NCBI RefSeq assembly: GCF_001949145.1
Contig: NW_019091356.1
Coordinates: 3,819,386-3,883,385, forward strand
DNA from: Acanthaster planci
Lineage: Eukaryota > Echinodermata > Asteroidea > Valvatida > Acanthasteridae
Reading direction: 5' to 3'
DNA length: 64,000 nucleotides
The notes under the pieces are model-generated. The model was given only the letters and a program-made list of their open reading frames with translations. It was not told where the DNA came from and did not search any database. Shown one piece after another: positions 10,301 to 25,300 of this stretch; position 1 is the first letter of the stretch; each line of letters opens with the position of its first letter. The position numbers and the translations under genes are program-made.

Positions 10301-13300
10301 TCAACATTGCTGGCTATAGTATGGTCCCTGTGTTCTTATGCTCTCCCTACACACTTGGTATTTTTAATGGCAGTTAACTTGAACTTAGCTCCACTGTTAC
10401 TCTGGTTGGGAAATTTGTGTTGTAAGTGGATCTATGGGATGAGTCCCTGGAGGTGAAGCTGCACAGCATTAAATCAGGCCATCCTTGCAACAGACCGAAG
10501 CCGGAGGTTTCCAGAGATGGGCTGACGGTTGCTGCGGATCGTAGCAAAGCCTTGGCTCCGTTTCAAAACAGGGTGGAGCAGGCACGGGGAGATAGACATC
10601 GTTACCGGACCGATTGGTCTGAAGCCATCGCGTTAAGAACATGGAATTACTGATGTTGGCAGTGATTTATTCAAGTTGTAAGTTCTTGGTCCATGTTCTG
10701 GCTTTCTTGCTCCATTGTGTTGCCATCAGCAGTCTGTGCAGGAAATCTGTTTGAGATGTACATGAACATTGTATGTATACATACCTGTCACATCCTTTTA
10801 AGAAGTACCGTGGTTGTCATTTCAAATTGACAAATTTCGGCAAATTAAAATGCCATCTTGGAGATGTTGCTTGGAAGACTTGGGATCGCTTGGAGTGCAT
10901 CTTGCAAGTTATTTCTTAAATTGCACTTGCTTTGGCTTGATTATAAAAGCCTTTACCACAGCACACGCAAGCTTAAATCAGCGTGTGTGCTTTCTGCTGT
11001 GACTTGGCGTGTCACACAGGGATGACCTCGGAGTTATAAGCAAGCAGTGTCCGTCTGTCCAAGTCATGGGACAAGGCTCTAACTCTGTTGAGTCATTGTA
11101 ATATTTCTGCTGCAGAAAAAGAGACCCCCTCTCTGTACCTGTCATGACCGTGCCAGCCAGCTCAGCGGAGATATGATCACAGTGTGTAATGCTCTTGCTG
11201 TTGTCATGTTTCTGAGGTGCACTTGCCCAAAGATTACGGATAGTGCATGTAAACCAAGTCTGTCTGATTAAAAGTGACTCGTTTCTTGCACCTAGCAAAA
11301 AAAAAAATCCCCATTACGTGTTTTGTAAACTCGAGGAGATGATAAATCATCATAAGTCCTTGGCTGTGCACAAGAAGTGGTGAAAGATTGTCACAAAGGC
11401 AAAAGTAATTGTGAAAAATAAACAGGATGCATAACTTAATATGTATCGTACCTTTCAGTTTGATAAAATCACCATTACATGTAGCTCAGTACCAGTTACG
11501 CCTAGAAGTGAAGAGGAAATGGCGCCCCCAATCGCAACTGCTTATAGTCCGATAAGAATGTCTCCCAACATGATTGGCATGACATACAAAGGCCGTGTGC
11601 ACAGCCCCCCTCCCAACATCCAAACGGCTCAATTGGTACTTCCCTTTGCCCTATGTTTGCAGTAAACCGTTGGTCTGGTTTTGGTCCCATGCGAGTTCAC
11701 AACATTGTCCTTGGCAAGCGTCAATACCGGGCCAAGTCTAGACGACAAGAGAAGGTGGGGAGTACGTGTAGGATGGGGAGAAAGATCCTAACAATCGCCA
11801 GGCAATCATTGTCCCATCCCATTATCCTCAAATCATCTGCACCATTCGGGGGATTGTAGTTCACTCGAATTCAATTTAAATGCGACAAAGAAAGCGCTAC
11901 AAAATTCCAGATGTTCAGATTGAACGATGGTTATGGATTACATCAGAAAGTCCCAACTTGACCAAGAAATTGCTTCTTCCATGTAATCAAAAGAACAGTT
12001 GTCTAGACTTTCCATAAATTTTAAGAAACAGAAGGTCTTAAAAAACTCAGCTCTTCCTGGAAAGGTTATGCAGACATGCATGCATGTATAAGACATCGAA
12101 GAATACCGGTAGTTGAGTGTCATGCCTAAAATGTGGAATAATCAAAACGAAAGGTTTTTGAGGCTGCGTGCCAGTTGCGACAGTCGTATTCAGTACCCTA
12201 ATTAGTATTGTTCATGTATGCACATGTAGGCTGTAATAATTTGAATTTGTTATAAAGCAAGACACCTGTACAGGTAGAGTATATTACAATGTATCTGTCA
12301 TTCAGCACTTGTACATGTATGTTTTTCTCAAGGTTCAATCTTAATCCTCCAAAGTTCTACCAAATGTACCAGGAGCCATGGAGTCTCTTGCGAGTTTGAA
12401 AAAGGTACAGGTCTGTTAGAGTTCAGTCATTCTTACGTGTGGTTACTTGTTACATGTGGCAAGATGCTTCCCTGGACACGGAATATGCCATTACTTTTGC
12501 AGGATTTTAGAGGAACCCGAGGGGAGGTCAAGATGAAGAACGAAATGCCAGAATGGTCAGGCCCAAGTCAAATCATGACAGCGTTGGAAATGAGAATGTC
12601 AGCTTCTAGTGCTTTTCATAGTCCAACCTTCAGCAATGAAAAAAAAAGTGACGTTTTGTGATTTAGACTCCTCAAACATCTCATAAATTTACCTGTCAAT
12701 TTGGGGAAATATCAATTTCAAGCTGTGGTTTTCGGTCCCTACCCCTGAGTCCCGCTCAACAACATGTCTTGTCTTCAATTACAGCAATTTGGAAGTGACT
12801 ACATGTGGTGTACACGTACATGTTGGTAGCCTACATACATGTAAAATTATCTGAGCTTCTTGTGACATGAACATGTACATGTACATGACACCGTACATCC
12901 GACCAACACGCCTTCCTGTCAAATATCACAGTTTTAGAGCTTTCCCTTCTACTGCCCCTATCCCCTCTCCCCTTTTCCCTGTCTAGACACCACCTGCCCT
13001 GGGGTAGACCGTTCACCTGTGTCCTACCTCCTCGGGCCTGTCGGTTGGGTTATATTTAAGTCATCAGAGGCTTTTCTGGCTAATTAGATCAATCGGATGG
13101 GTAATCATTGATGTCTGTTTTGCGTGTCTCTAAGAGCATACCTGCTACTGAGCAAGATCTCTTCTCTGGGGCATCCGAGCAATCGTTATCCACAGCAATC
13201 CAGTAGCGGATTTTGTGTTTGGACTGAGGGGTCAGTTGTCTCATCCTGTATGACCCTTCTCTATTCCCCTGGGCCAGGGGATTGACCTCCTGATGTCTCA

Positions 13301-16300
13301 TGTGGGCATCACTTGTCCAGGGCAACCAGGAAGCAGGATAAGCCATCTGTTAAGCAGATAAAGAACTGGACAATTGTCTTGATCTAATGCACACTTACCG
13401 GTATCAGCAGTGGACTGTCATTGGTCAGATATTTGGGGTTGGCAGTCGCCAGATTGGAGAAAATCTGAATAAGGACAAACAAAATTTGTCCATGGATGGA
13501 TGCTTCATGGTTCCGCAGGGTAAGGATTAAGCATTAAACACTTAAAAAAGGTCTTGCAAAATGCATAAAAGTGACGACGGGAACAAAATATAGTGACCAT
13601 CTCACTATAATACTAAACATGATAAAAAATGCTAGCAAAATGTATGTCTGTGTGTTCATTTGCAAGTTGCAAAATCGCTGCCTGTCGGTGTACATTTTTA
13701 CCTGTGACAATGTGGGGGAAAGTATGCAGGAAATGTGCCAGTCTTTAAACTGAACCAAAATATTGCCAAAGATTACCGACCCTTCCCTTTCTCACTCCTC
13801 CCCAGCATAAATTAAACACGTGATCTTCATAACCGAGGAGGATTTCAAAAAAGGTTCCAACAAAAGTGCCTCAGCGGTACCAGTGCACGTAGGGTGGAGA
13901 AAGCAATTTCACACACCCACAGCAGTTTGGGTTATTTCTTGAGAGCAGCGTGGAATCCTGGGACTGTTGCGGTTTAATCAGTTTCAAGTTCCAAGACTGA
14001 AATTATTTGTTAGTGTACATTAGGCAGATGGTTAATGCTGCTGAGTCATGGGCTAGTAATTTTTTTTTTTAGGAACAGAGGAGAAATGCTCACTTTATTA
14101 GCCCTGTCCTGCAGATTGGTCTGGAAATGTCGTTTTGTGGGCCGAGCCAACTGAAAAATGTTTCCTCAGGCAGTGGTCCCCCGTGCTAGGCAGCTTGGGC
14201 CCCCACCCCAGTCCCTAGGGTAGAGCTCTCATGTCAAGGCTGTCAAACCAGTCTGCTAGAGTCAGCCATCAAAGTTTCCCCTCTCCTTTTCTCTCCCCAA
14301 GTCAGTCGCCGAGTGTCTGGTGCAGTGGTGCAGCGTGCGTGCCGAGTCACCGAATCCAGTCACCAGCGTCACATGCATGCACTGCACACGGTTGGGTCAC
14401 ACTTGAGATCCCCTCGTGCTGCGTTTAAACACGCATGGCTGCAAGTGGGTACAACACATGTGTGGTGCACACAAAGTGACAGTCACAAGTGGGACGCATG
14501 AAGCGATCACACGTGTGCTCATTTGCATACCCTGCAATGGTACCTGTTTAAATACATATGCAGATCTGCGGTGGTTCAGGAAATGGCTTTGAGCAGTGAA
14601 CTTCTTACATGTACATCAACTGCCAGTTTCATCTCTCCATTCCGATCCATGGTGTAGCTGGCATGCTTTGTCAACATCCAGCATTGAGACTTCAGTCAAC
14701 ACCCTTGGATGTGGAGGCCAGAGGTGACTTGAATCGTCTCTGTTTACAAGCGACTGTTGGGTAAGCTGTCAGCTGAGTTAGCCCCTGCAGTGAAGACGCA
14801 CATCCACACCTCATGCTCGGCTTGAAAGACAAGGGGATTACCCTGTGTCTCATCTTTTTTCTGCCGGGCATATTTAACTAGCATGACCAACTGAAGGAAA
14901 TCAAAGAACAGTTTAATGATATTGGCTTCCTGTGCTTGGGAAAACCCTTATAAACTCTAGAAACACAGAAGTTGCATAGAGCGCACAAACAAACAAACTG
15001 AATTGACTGCTAAGAAATCGAGAAACTCTTGGCAAGGCCTCGTAACTTCACACACGGTATACAGCGTGTGAAGATTTTTCAGTGATTATATGTTACACCC
15101 CGATGGGGACTTTCTCATTATGGATAATCATTGGACAGTGGACGTCATCCAGAGAGAAAAACTTGAACTGAGATGAGTTCGGTGGTCAGCAACGTGGTAT
15201 CAAAGTGGACCAGTAATTTTGGGGGGGCTTTCATTTGTGTTTGTGGAGTGAGAAGAACTGAACAATCGGCATACATGTAGTTAACATGGAATTAGAGAAC
15301 GGCAGTATGCCCTGGCTGCAGGAATGGAAGTGGAACGGGTACATCTACAAAAATGTATGTATGCCTATTTTTGTTTGGAATTGTTAAGCATCCTCAATTT
15401 TCCCATTATCCTACACAATGCTGCATAAACTCCAGTCGAACATTATTTATGAGATTCCGTAAGCCTCCCCAAAAGTAATTTTTCTTGGTTCCATAATCGT
15501 ACAGCCGTGAGAATCTATCAAATCTTGTGTTGGATGTTGACGGGGTTTGAAAGGTTGGAGGTACATGTTGTGAGAAACTGGGGGGCAGAGTTCAACTTGA
15601 CTCTGGGGTGTTCGGGTGTGCGAGTACATGTTCCTGTGCGTTGAGCGTGTTGGCTGGCACGTGAAAGTGTGTCCAGTAGGCATTCAGTAAGTTTTCCAAA
15701 CTTTGACCAACACGGGAATGGTGCATGAAATTTGAGTAGAGTGGAAATTTCAATCCTATTGTTTCCAAACTATAGATTTTTGGTTTTCCAACTCTACAAA
15801 GTTAACAGCTGGTGTATAATGCAGCAAATACTTAAAAATTGCTAGTTTAGCAGGTTTTATATACTGTAGTTAGCAACCAGCCGCTCCCTTATTTTTCACC
15901 TAAATGGCTCGTAGGGCGTCTTTTTCCCCCCATTGATCTTATTTGTTCCTTTGCCAGCAGAATTGCGCGTAGGCATTCATAATAACTGTGTTTGTGATTT
16001 TTGTCATTTATGGATTTAGAGGCCAAAAAAAAAAAAAAAACAAGCAAAAGAATTTTTTTCCCCAACTCATTCTCCATCAAAGCTGTCAGCCGCAGGCACA
16101 CAGGCAGACATTAATTTCCAGTGTTTTCCACCGTCCCCCCAGCTGTGACACGGACACAGATTACATGTATTTTTGTGGTATTGGTCGTTTGACCAATTTG
16201 ATAACCGGATAGGGAAAACTGCAGCCTGAATGCTCGCCGATTTAAACACACTTGTGTTAATACCACAAGTGCGAACTCAAAAGCTGGACAGAGTGTCTGA

Positions 16301-19300
16301 AAGTTGCGGTTACCCAGTTTGTGTCTGAAATATTAGTAGATTTATCAATTAATTTGAGTCGGTTATTAATACCAATGATGTCATTTGTAGAGCTTTATTC
16401 ATATAATACAGGTCTGTTGCATTTCAGCATGTGGTCACAAGTTATAGAGACCACTATCAGTTAATTTCCACATGCATCCCGCTACAAGATTGGGTGTCCT
16501 TGTAACGAGGATATTCCTCTCAGGGAACCAGTGAGACAGCCTAGTTTTTCCCACAGTTCCTTGGGGCTCCATGGCCGTGTAACACTACTATCAATGATCA
16601 GCTTCACACTTCATTCCAACAAGTAACAACACGGCCGTTGGCCTGCGAACGCATGACTTTCTTAACAATGTTAATCCCTGAATAGATGCCACTTACTGAT
16701 AAAGTATTAGGGACCATTCCCAGGAGGGAGGGATTAGCTAAATGTCATACCATCTTGAACGTGTGAAAGTGTGAAAAATGGGCAAAATCGAAGTTTTTTT
16801 TTTTTGGCTGAATAATCACCCAGGGTAGGTTTGTGAGCTGGAATCTACAGTGTACATCCAGCATACATGTACAAACCGTGGCAGGCATCGGAAGCTCTGC
16901 ATTTACTCATGCGATGTGTTAATTGAAAGTTGCTTAAGTTTGCCGGATTTCGGGAACGAAAACATTATTAAATGGGAACATGTGAAGAGATGTCTTCTTT
17001 ATCTCTTGTTGACAATCTAGGCCATTAAGGATGTGTCCATTATCTTAGCGTATCGTGGTGTATGCACTGCGGTGTTGAGTAATGGCTCACTTCCATGTAC
17101 ATGAAGCGTGATACTGTACATCAGGTGCATACAGAGCAGTAGTTAATTAATTGTGGATTTTGGCCCTGCCCAACGTGTATTATAAACACTGTACACTCAG
17201 TGCTTGCCCCCCGAAGGCTTGTGAAAAAACCACAAGCATACTCGGGTGGGACTCGAACCCACGGCTTGCTGCTTACTAGTGCAGATGTCTTAACCACTTG
17301 GCCGCAGAGCTTGCCGGTGTCAGCAGGTTAGTTTGAGTCAGATGTACGTAGCAACCGGTACTGGAAACCACTATTTCCAAGGATGGAGTAGTTTCACGAA
17401 CAGGTACAAGTTGCCAAATCAGCTTTGAATCCAGGGTAGCTAAAAAGGTGGGGTGAGATGCCCTTTGTAGAAGGAATGTATATATATACAACTTACAAAC
17501 TGACCCACGGGGAGGGGGGGATGCCCAGGGCAGGATGATGTCAACTACCAGTAGCCTCACCCTCCCCCAATTGATCAATGAGTGGACAACGCGAACTGCA
17601 TGTGATCCATATTTCTTTCTTGAAACTTTGGAACGTGTTGTAAATGAAAACTTCTTGTGATGCCTGCAAAACATGTCAAATGCCATTCACTCGCCTTCGT
17701 TTATATACGATAGGGTGCCCTTGTCAGGGCAGGCATGGTGCCTTCAGTCGTTGATTGCTGTTTCAGGACAGGTAGTTACATGTTTCTTACATAAAGTGAA
17801 ACAGGTGCCAGTCCTGAGGTGTCATTACCCAGGGTACGTACAGGTGTAAAACGCAAACATGGACATGCATTTGAACATGTAGGAATTTCCCCTGCCCCGC
17901 CCCGCCCCACCACCTCTGTGATTGAGACAGTGCTCCTACATGTACATGTACAGGATTAGCCAGTGCCTCGGGCGTGATTGTGTGACACCTGGAAGACTTG
18001 ATCTCCAGTGAACTCACATGTACATGTACACAGCAGGAAGATTTACCATACTGGTACGTGTAGGCCGGAGGGGGGAGGCCTTTATCTGAAGCAAAACTTT
18101 CCGGTTTTTATGAAAATTTAAGTAGGGTAAGAAGCTTTTCCCTCCGCAATGTTCAAAGTGGTGTGGTACCAAAAAACCCCTGAATTTTAAGAGTTTCAAG
18201 CAATTTCCGAACTGGATAAACTATTTCAAATTCTAGACAGGTGCCCGCAAATTGAGGAGAAAAAATAGACAGCCTAATTGATGTGGGACCTGCACCCTTC
18301 AATTTGTAGTCTGGGGTGTGTCTGGTTGAACAGGACTTGGCTTCTCAAGTTGGAGCAGATAACATTCAATACTGCACAATTGCTCTGTTAGCTAGTCTGT
18401 CTAGGACCCTGGATGTTTTCCCAGGACCCTGGACACAATGGTTGGAACGAATTATCTATTTTCCCCACACTAGTCCCATGTCGATATCGTTAATTTGACA
18501 AACGGCGACAAAGTAAATTTTTTTTGGTCTTCTGTCTCTCATATTTTTCCTTTTCATACGAAGAGACTTTACCACTCATTTGTGCAGATGATCTTGTAAA
18601 AATGATGAATTCTTATCTGCCAAGGGATTTCACCTTAATCATTTGTGGATGCTGAGGGTCGACTGTTGTGGAAGTGTTTTTGTTTGACCGTTCCTGTCTT
18701 CAATACAATGGAAACAGATGACAGCTGCGTCTTTGGATCCAACAGAAAGCAGACAGGTTCAGTTGAATCTCTGGTGGCCTGTGGTTGACCATGGGGACAT
18801 AAAAATAGTGGAATGGACTTTGTCAGTGCTAACAAAGAAGTAGGGAACTCTGTATCTTGTGTGTAAGGGGCCCGAGCTAGACCAAGAGAGGGCGCTGTAT
18901 CCTCAGCAGCACAGGTTCCTTTGGTAGTAACTGCATCGCTGGTTCACAATAATGACCATGAAATGCAAGTATTGCAGTTGCATCGTTACCACCAAAACAC
19001 TCCGGACCAACATGGCTCTTTTTAACCCAGTGAGGGTGTGCTTCTGCTCAAGGGGGATAGGCTGAGGGCTTTGACAAAAAAATGGGATGTTCTTACATTG
19101 TTGGACCAGTAGCAGTCGTGGTCTGTGCACAGTTTTCCTGTGGGAGCCAGATGCTGTGTTGAGATCGTCACTTGCCGGCGTCTCCCTTTGTTGTTGGTAA
19201 TTGGAAACTTGTGCAGGGAGGCGACACAAGAGCAGAGTGTCTTTGAGATAGGGGGTAAAAAAGCAATACCAAACCTTAGTATAACGGAGCCTACCCACCA

Positions 19301-22300
19301 AACAAAATTAACCCTGAAAATCTTAAGGGCAGTCTTCAACACAGATGCCAATGTGACTTCTCCGTGATGGGCAGGTTCCTGGGGAGGGGGCTCAAAGCCA
19401 CGGCAAGGGAAATATCAACTACGGCGTATCTATTTGTGAGGATTTCAGCTCAGCCTGGGATGTGCATCGCTGTCTCTGGTCGCAAACACTGTACATGTCC
19501 TTAATTAATCTTCCACCTGTTCTTAATTGGCAGTCGCCTGCCAGGACGATATCCACCGCTGAGAACAAACCGTCTTTTGTTCCTTGCCGAGATCAACAGG
19601 ATCCAGTGGCAGTTTCCCACTGTTGGTTTTGGTTGGTGGACAGTGCGGTTAGGGTGTCGCGTTGGGTAGCTCTGCGATCTTGTATGCTATTTAGTTAATG
19701 GAGAGATAGCATCATAGCCAGGGGTGTGGTTGTCATGATTTTTAGGATTTCAGGATTTTTCATCACGATTTTCCTGATTTGGGGATTTTTAAACTTTCAG
19801 CATCCCTTACAAGTCTCAAGTTTTCCATGAGATGTTTTTACGCATGAAAAGTGATATACAAGACAAGAAATTAGTATATAAGGCATGTAAGGGGTGTCTT
19901 GAGGCAAACACAAATATACGCCACAGACCCTACACTGCGTTGGGGCATTTTTTATCCACAAAACTTTGTAGGTGTTTTATTTCCTCCAATCTCACCTCGG
20001 CATAGTAAACTTTTTAGCTCCTGGATATGGAAACCAAGTCAGTCTTGGGTTTAAGAAATGGCAGTCGTCAAAGTTGAAGGAAACATTGTTTTAACAAAGT
20101 GGGTCCATCAGACATTGCAAGCATTGAAGCTTTCAGCTGCATTTCTTGCCATTGTTTTCTCAAATTGTACCCCATACTTGGTGTGGATATGAAAATAATG
20201 ACATCACACCCACTGAGCAGTCTTTCTTACATGTATATCAACTTTATCTAAAAACATCTGAGGCCTTTCCTTTGGAAGATTTCAGCATTTAACTTGAGAG
20301 CCATGAGGACGGAAATCATTTGTCAAAAAGTCTGGAAGCGGGGTGAAACCTTCAAACAGAAAGTTGAAAGGAAATCATGCACCATGTACTTGGACGAGTG
20401 GGAGATCTGTGTCTCAGTTGAGTAAGGATAGAGACCGTGGTCACCAGAGGTGCGCAAGGAAAGAGTGCCGTTACAGTTTTGCCTGTAAAGTGAACCGCGC
20501 CGTTCTTTCACATTTACAAGACTCCCCTGTGATTTCTATCGGCCAGATCCAGCACCTCAGAAAACCAAACCAATTACTGCGGGAAAGTTGCAAATGAACA
20601 CATCCATGCGCATGCATGCTTCCAGCAAATCCCTTTTAGTCACACATTCACCGCTTCCGATGTCCGCTTGGACCTACATTTACTGAATGTGCGCTTGTAT
20701 GTACCGGGGTAAGGAGTTGGCGTTCGTCATGCGTCTCATGTTGTTGCAAAGTGACATTTACTCCCTACCTTTCCCTCGGGCCACACAGCGTGCCCTTTTC
20801 ACCGTATTAATATGAGAAGTGTTGATTAATTACTCATTTAATTTGACTCTCAGTTCAGTGACCTCTCGTTTGTTTAAAGGGTTCCCGATGTCAATTCCAC
20901 ATTCAAACATAGTCCGGAGATATTCTTGGCAGGTGTTAGTTTAGTACAGTTCTCCACAGGGCATTAGTTCCTTGGAAGCAAAATGAATTTGAACAGGGCA
21001 GGCTTTCTTCAGCAAAATGATCAAATTCACGACAAATGAACAATTGAAATGCACATGTATGGTCACAAGAAGTAACAGGGCACTTGTACTCAAACAGTTG
21101 TTGCACTTACACGCCTGAGACGATAGCACTTTTGTGCTCGTACATTCGGAAATCTGAACCAACGTGAACCTGTGCTGAAAACCAGGGGAAAAACCGCAAG
21201 TGTGCAATATCTTTATGCTTCCAAGTGTCTTGTGTAGTGTGTACAGTCACTAGATCCGTGCTTCCGGTCATGAGAGTGATTCAAGAGATAAACATGATAT
21301 CCATGTGATGCCCCTTTGCCCATATCTCTCATTTTTTGTGAGGAGGAACCTTGCAAATTGTCAAATCCACTTCTGTGCCGGAACCCATCAGGCTCAGCAC
21401 ACACTCTCTACTCTTTGTGTGTTTTTTTTCCGAATGACATCAAGTAGCCTCATGTGCAGAGCATGGGTTCTCCTTTCCTCAATCCTGCAAAATCCCCCTG
21501 ACAGACACTCTAATAAGGATCTGCAAGACTCGGGTCTCAACATCATGACTTGCACTCCTCCGCGCCAAAGTTTCCGTGACCTTTGGAACATCCTGACCCG
21601 CGTACATGTAACATCTACTTTCTCTCATCAGCCCCAGAAGGGTCCTGTCATCCCCAGTGGGCGTTTAGAAGACACTGCAAAGCCGATAAAGTTCCCCCCA
21701 GTTCCACTGGTGGTCCAGTAAATGTATAACATGCAGACATCAGTATTAGGAATCTGCGCCGAAAATGTGCAGGGAAAATCAACGCTCTAGCTGATGGTGC
21801 ATTTAATTGAAATAACCTTCAGAAATCATCGTCGCTTTGGAGATAGGGGATGCTGAATTTGGCCCGAGAACGTTCCTTGGAAGCTTCTGCTAGTAATATG
21901 GGTCGTCTCATTTTGTACGGTAAAGTTAGAGCCTGATAAGTAGTCCTCTTCTAAGTTTATGTACATGTACTGTATGAGGGTACATGAGTGAACTCCAGTC
22001 GAATCCGAGAGACTTTGTTGTTGAGCTGGGCCTTGCATGGCTTGGTTGGATACTTGGACATTTTTTGGGAGGTACATGTACAGGTGTAAATGGTACAGTG
22101 CGCTTCTCTAATCAATCTTGACAACTTCCAGAAATGTCCTAGGAAATTACGGAAGAGACATGTTTAAATCAAAGTTGCCACTCCCTGTTTGTCCTGATAC
22201 TAAGAAAATTGAAAGTCATTGCTAGATGCTGGGAGTCCCCGTTAATCTCTGAGGCAAAGCAGTCAGAATTCTAATACTTTCATGTTTGTGTTGAAAGTAA

Positions 22301-25300
22301 AGTTGCAGTTAGCACCTTAGGTATTCAGTATAATCTACTACTTGTCAAGGGGTGGAAAAATCCACTATCTACGACACTGTACTTACAATGATCAGCTTGT
22401 TTTTTGAGGAAAAGATTATCATTGACATGACAAGCCATGCTCCATCAATTAATGTATGCTGTCTTGGGACTTGCCATAATTGATAAATGTAGCAACAAGG
22501 GTCTGTACTCATTAACGTCTGATCCCAAGAACACGTGCTATTCATTAGGGTGGCATGGGAGGCAAGATGCTACCAGGAAGCTGGGGGTGAATCTTGAATT
22601 ATGGAGAAGGAGAGGGAGGGAGGTGTGGACCAGTAAAGGTCACGTCAGTTTGAAGGGGGTTGTACACGTGTGATTGATATTGATGGCAGCCGGAAAGGAA
22701 TCTACCGTTCTTCCATGAACCTGGCCGACCTCGGTTCATCTTTGAGAATAAACATTTACAACCCGTATTTATTGGAAAAATGGTCTTCTCATGCTAATGC
22801 ACTGGTACTTTGACCATTTGTGAGTGGATGTGTTGTAGATAGATGTAGGTCATGCATTTTAATTGACACGTTCAGTCTCATTGTCGGTTTGGATGCAATT
22901 CACTTTTGGAGTATCTTCTGTCAGGCATAAAAAGCACTGAAACATGGTGTCAGATGTGCGCCCATTTTTGCATATTTTTGAAGTACAGGTATGGTGTTCG
23001 ATTGGACTCGCACTGTGCGATCCTCGCAGGAAATAGCCCAAGACTACATGCACCTGTGGTTTGATATCATTGATTAGAGCTTTCTTCTCTTTCTCTTTTC
23101 AGAGTGATCAGAGATCCGTGGGCACAGATGATCTTTGTGAGGTAAGTGGCAATGACAGTGTCAGAACGGAGACCAGTAATGTGAACTTCATCCCTAAAAT
23201 CTTTTACTTTTTGCTTAAAATTGAGTTTACACTGGGCCTGGTGTCTTTCGACAAGTTACAAAGAATGGAGCTAACAAAGAGGTAACCAGTGTTTGGTGGA
23301 TTTGGGAAGATTTCTCCTTAAAAATCCAGACTCCAACAAAGTGACAATTACAGTCTGGAAAGAAGACTGACGGTTCATTAATCGTAGTCTTCATTGTAAT
23401 GCTCATAGTGGTACTACAGACTCTGTGACTTGCTGACTCCAACAAATTGACAATTACAGTCTGGAAAGAAGACTACCGGTAGATTTATCATAGTCTTTAT
23501 TGTAATGCTCATAGTGGTGCTACAGACTCTGTGACATGTTGGCACTTCGCCCTCCAAACCTTCAAGTATTATACTACTCATTATTGGATAGGCTGCTGAT
23601 GTGATAAACTGGGTAATTAAATGATTGAGTGTTATTGTCGTAATAGTACACTGTAATTACCTACAGACGAGTTCGGGAATTTTGTACTCAAACATGTCCT
23701 CCTTCCTGCAATCATATCCAAGGATGACGCAGATCTGAAGTGATAATTGTGACCATTTCCTGTGAAACTGACACAGTCAGTGCCCAAATGATCTGAACTG
23801 TCAACAACATTATATTTGCTCTGGGGGAAAAAACACCCAAAAAGGAAACTCGTGTGGAGTTTGAGTGATTAAGCTTGCACGAAATATTGTGTTAGCAGAT
23901 TATCTGGACTGCAGAAGGTTGTCTCATGTTGCACGCTCAGATTGAGAAGATTAATTACCCTGGTGCAAAAATAAATTATGGTGCCAGTTTATAATTGGAG
24001 AATGAAAGCTGTACCCCCTTGTGGGTATGCATCAGGCCTAGAAATTTGCCATTTGGGGGCAAGGTTATTTTGGCTGTTGATTTATTTGACAGAGGCATCA
24101 CTGTTAATTTTCCTTTGGCAAATGATTTCACTGAGCTTTTCTTAGATATTAACCCTAACGATGTCTAACCAGTTGAACTTCAACACCAGTATTAAAAAGG
24201 TATTTGAATTTGTGGAATTAGGGACTGGGAACTTGCTGTATGGTCTCAGATTTTGAGTAAATAGATACTGTAGGCGTGCACTTAACCTGTTGAATTTTGA
24301 CTGAATGGGTACTGTTGTCCTCTCACTTTTTTCCATCAGGAATTTTAAATGAGGGGCGATCATCTGCAATTACCCAAGTACATGTCGTGTATTTTTGAAG
24401 ATAACGTACCATAATGATAGATAGCTTCCCATTGAATTGGTATGTAATATGTAATAATTACCTTAACAAGGACAGAGGCCATTAGCTCACCACAGTGATC
24501 CTGGCAGTTGGGGATGGATTATGCAGCGTGATGGTGTATGGGTTTGTTTGAATAGGTGCTGCTCTTTGTACTGTGCAGTGGGCCTGCCGTACCCTATCAA
24601 ACAAAACCACACAGGTAAAGACCTGTTGGAGTTTGTGTGATTGGGTACTGTTGCAGCAAGAGTACTGTTGGAGTCTGTGTGATTGGGTACTGTAAGGTTG
24701 GAGTTTGATTTCAAGGTGTTGGAGGTTGTGTGATTAGGGAGGGATACCACTAACAGTGCTAGGGCAGTTAGGGTTAAGTGTAACCTTGGGGGAAAATGTA
24801 TATCCCATCACAGTTCAATGAATTTTCAAAAATCTGCTTCTCAAAAATGGAGTTCTACTCCCTTCCCAAAGTTTGACTTGTCCCAATTTTCAGACTACTC
24901 CTAGGAGTCGGAACAAGCCTTAAATGTGTTCCAGCTTTTGGGAAGTTTTCTACTTGGGTTTTCTTGGTTGGACATGTTCATGTATTACCTACAGCGCCTA
25001 CCTGTTTCTGACAAAGGAGGAAAAAGATCTGTTTGAAATACCTATTGATCCTATTGGAGTCAGTAGGCTTTGCACTTCGGTAGACAGATTTGAGTGCAGA
25101 CCACTGCACAGTAAGAAAAATTTATAAATGCCTTTGAGGTTGAAGTCTGTCCTGAGGTCTCAATCTTACTCCTGTTTCATTAACCCTAAGAGTCCTCAGT
25201 CCTCCAACAGGTGAAGGATTGAGGACTGTTAGGGTTGATATTCCTGATACATGTTTGAGTGTGCCATGATGTACAGGTAGGCATAGTGTCATTAAACAGA

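Noticed and set aside
10426-10653. 75-codon ORF in intron 2 with fairly balanced coding look
   Set aside because: No homology recognised, no splice signals in matching phase, and length is within chance expectation for a window this size.
17245-17312. Possible functional tRNA gene on the minus strand
   Set aside because: T-arm and D-arm look right but the acceptor-stem halves do not pair, the anticodon arm is irregular, and a SINE-like tail follows. Called a SINE instead.
24487-24750. Minus-strand peptide with repeated VPNHT-SN motif
   Set aside because: The repetition is explained by the nucleotide minisatellite. There is no gene context.
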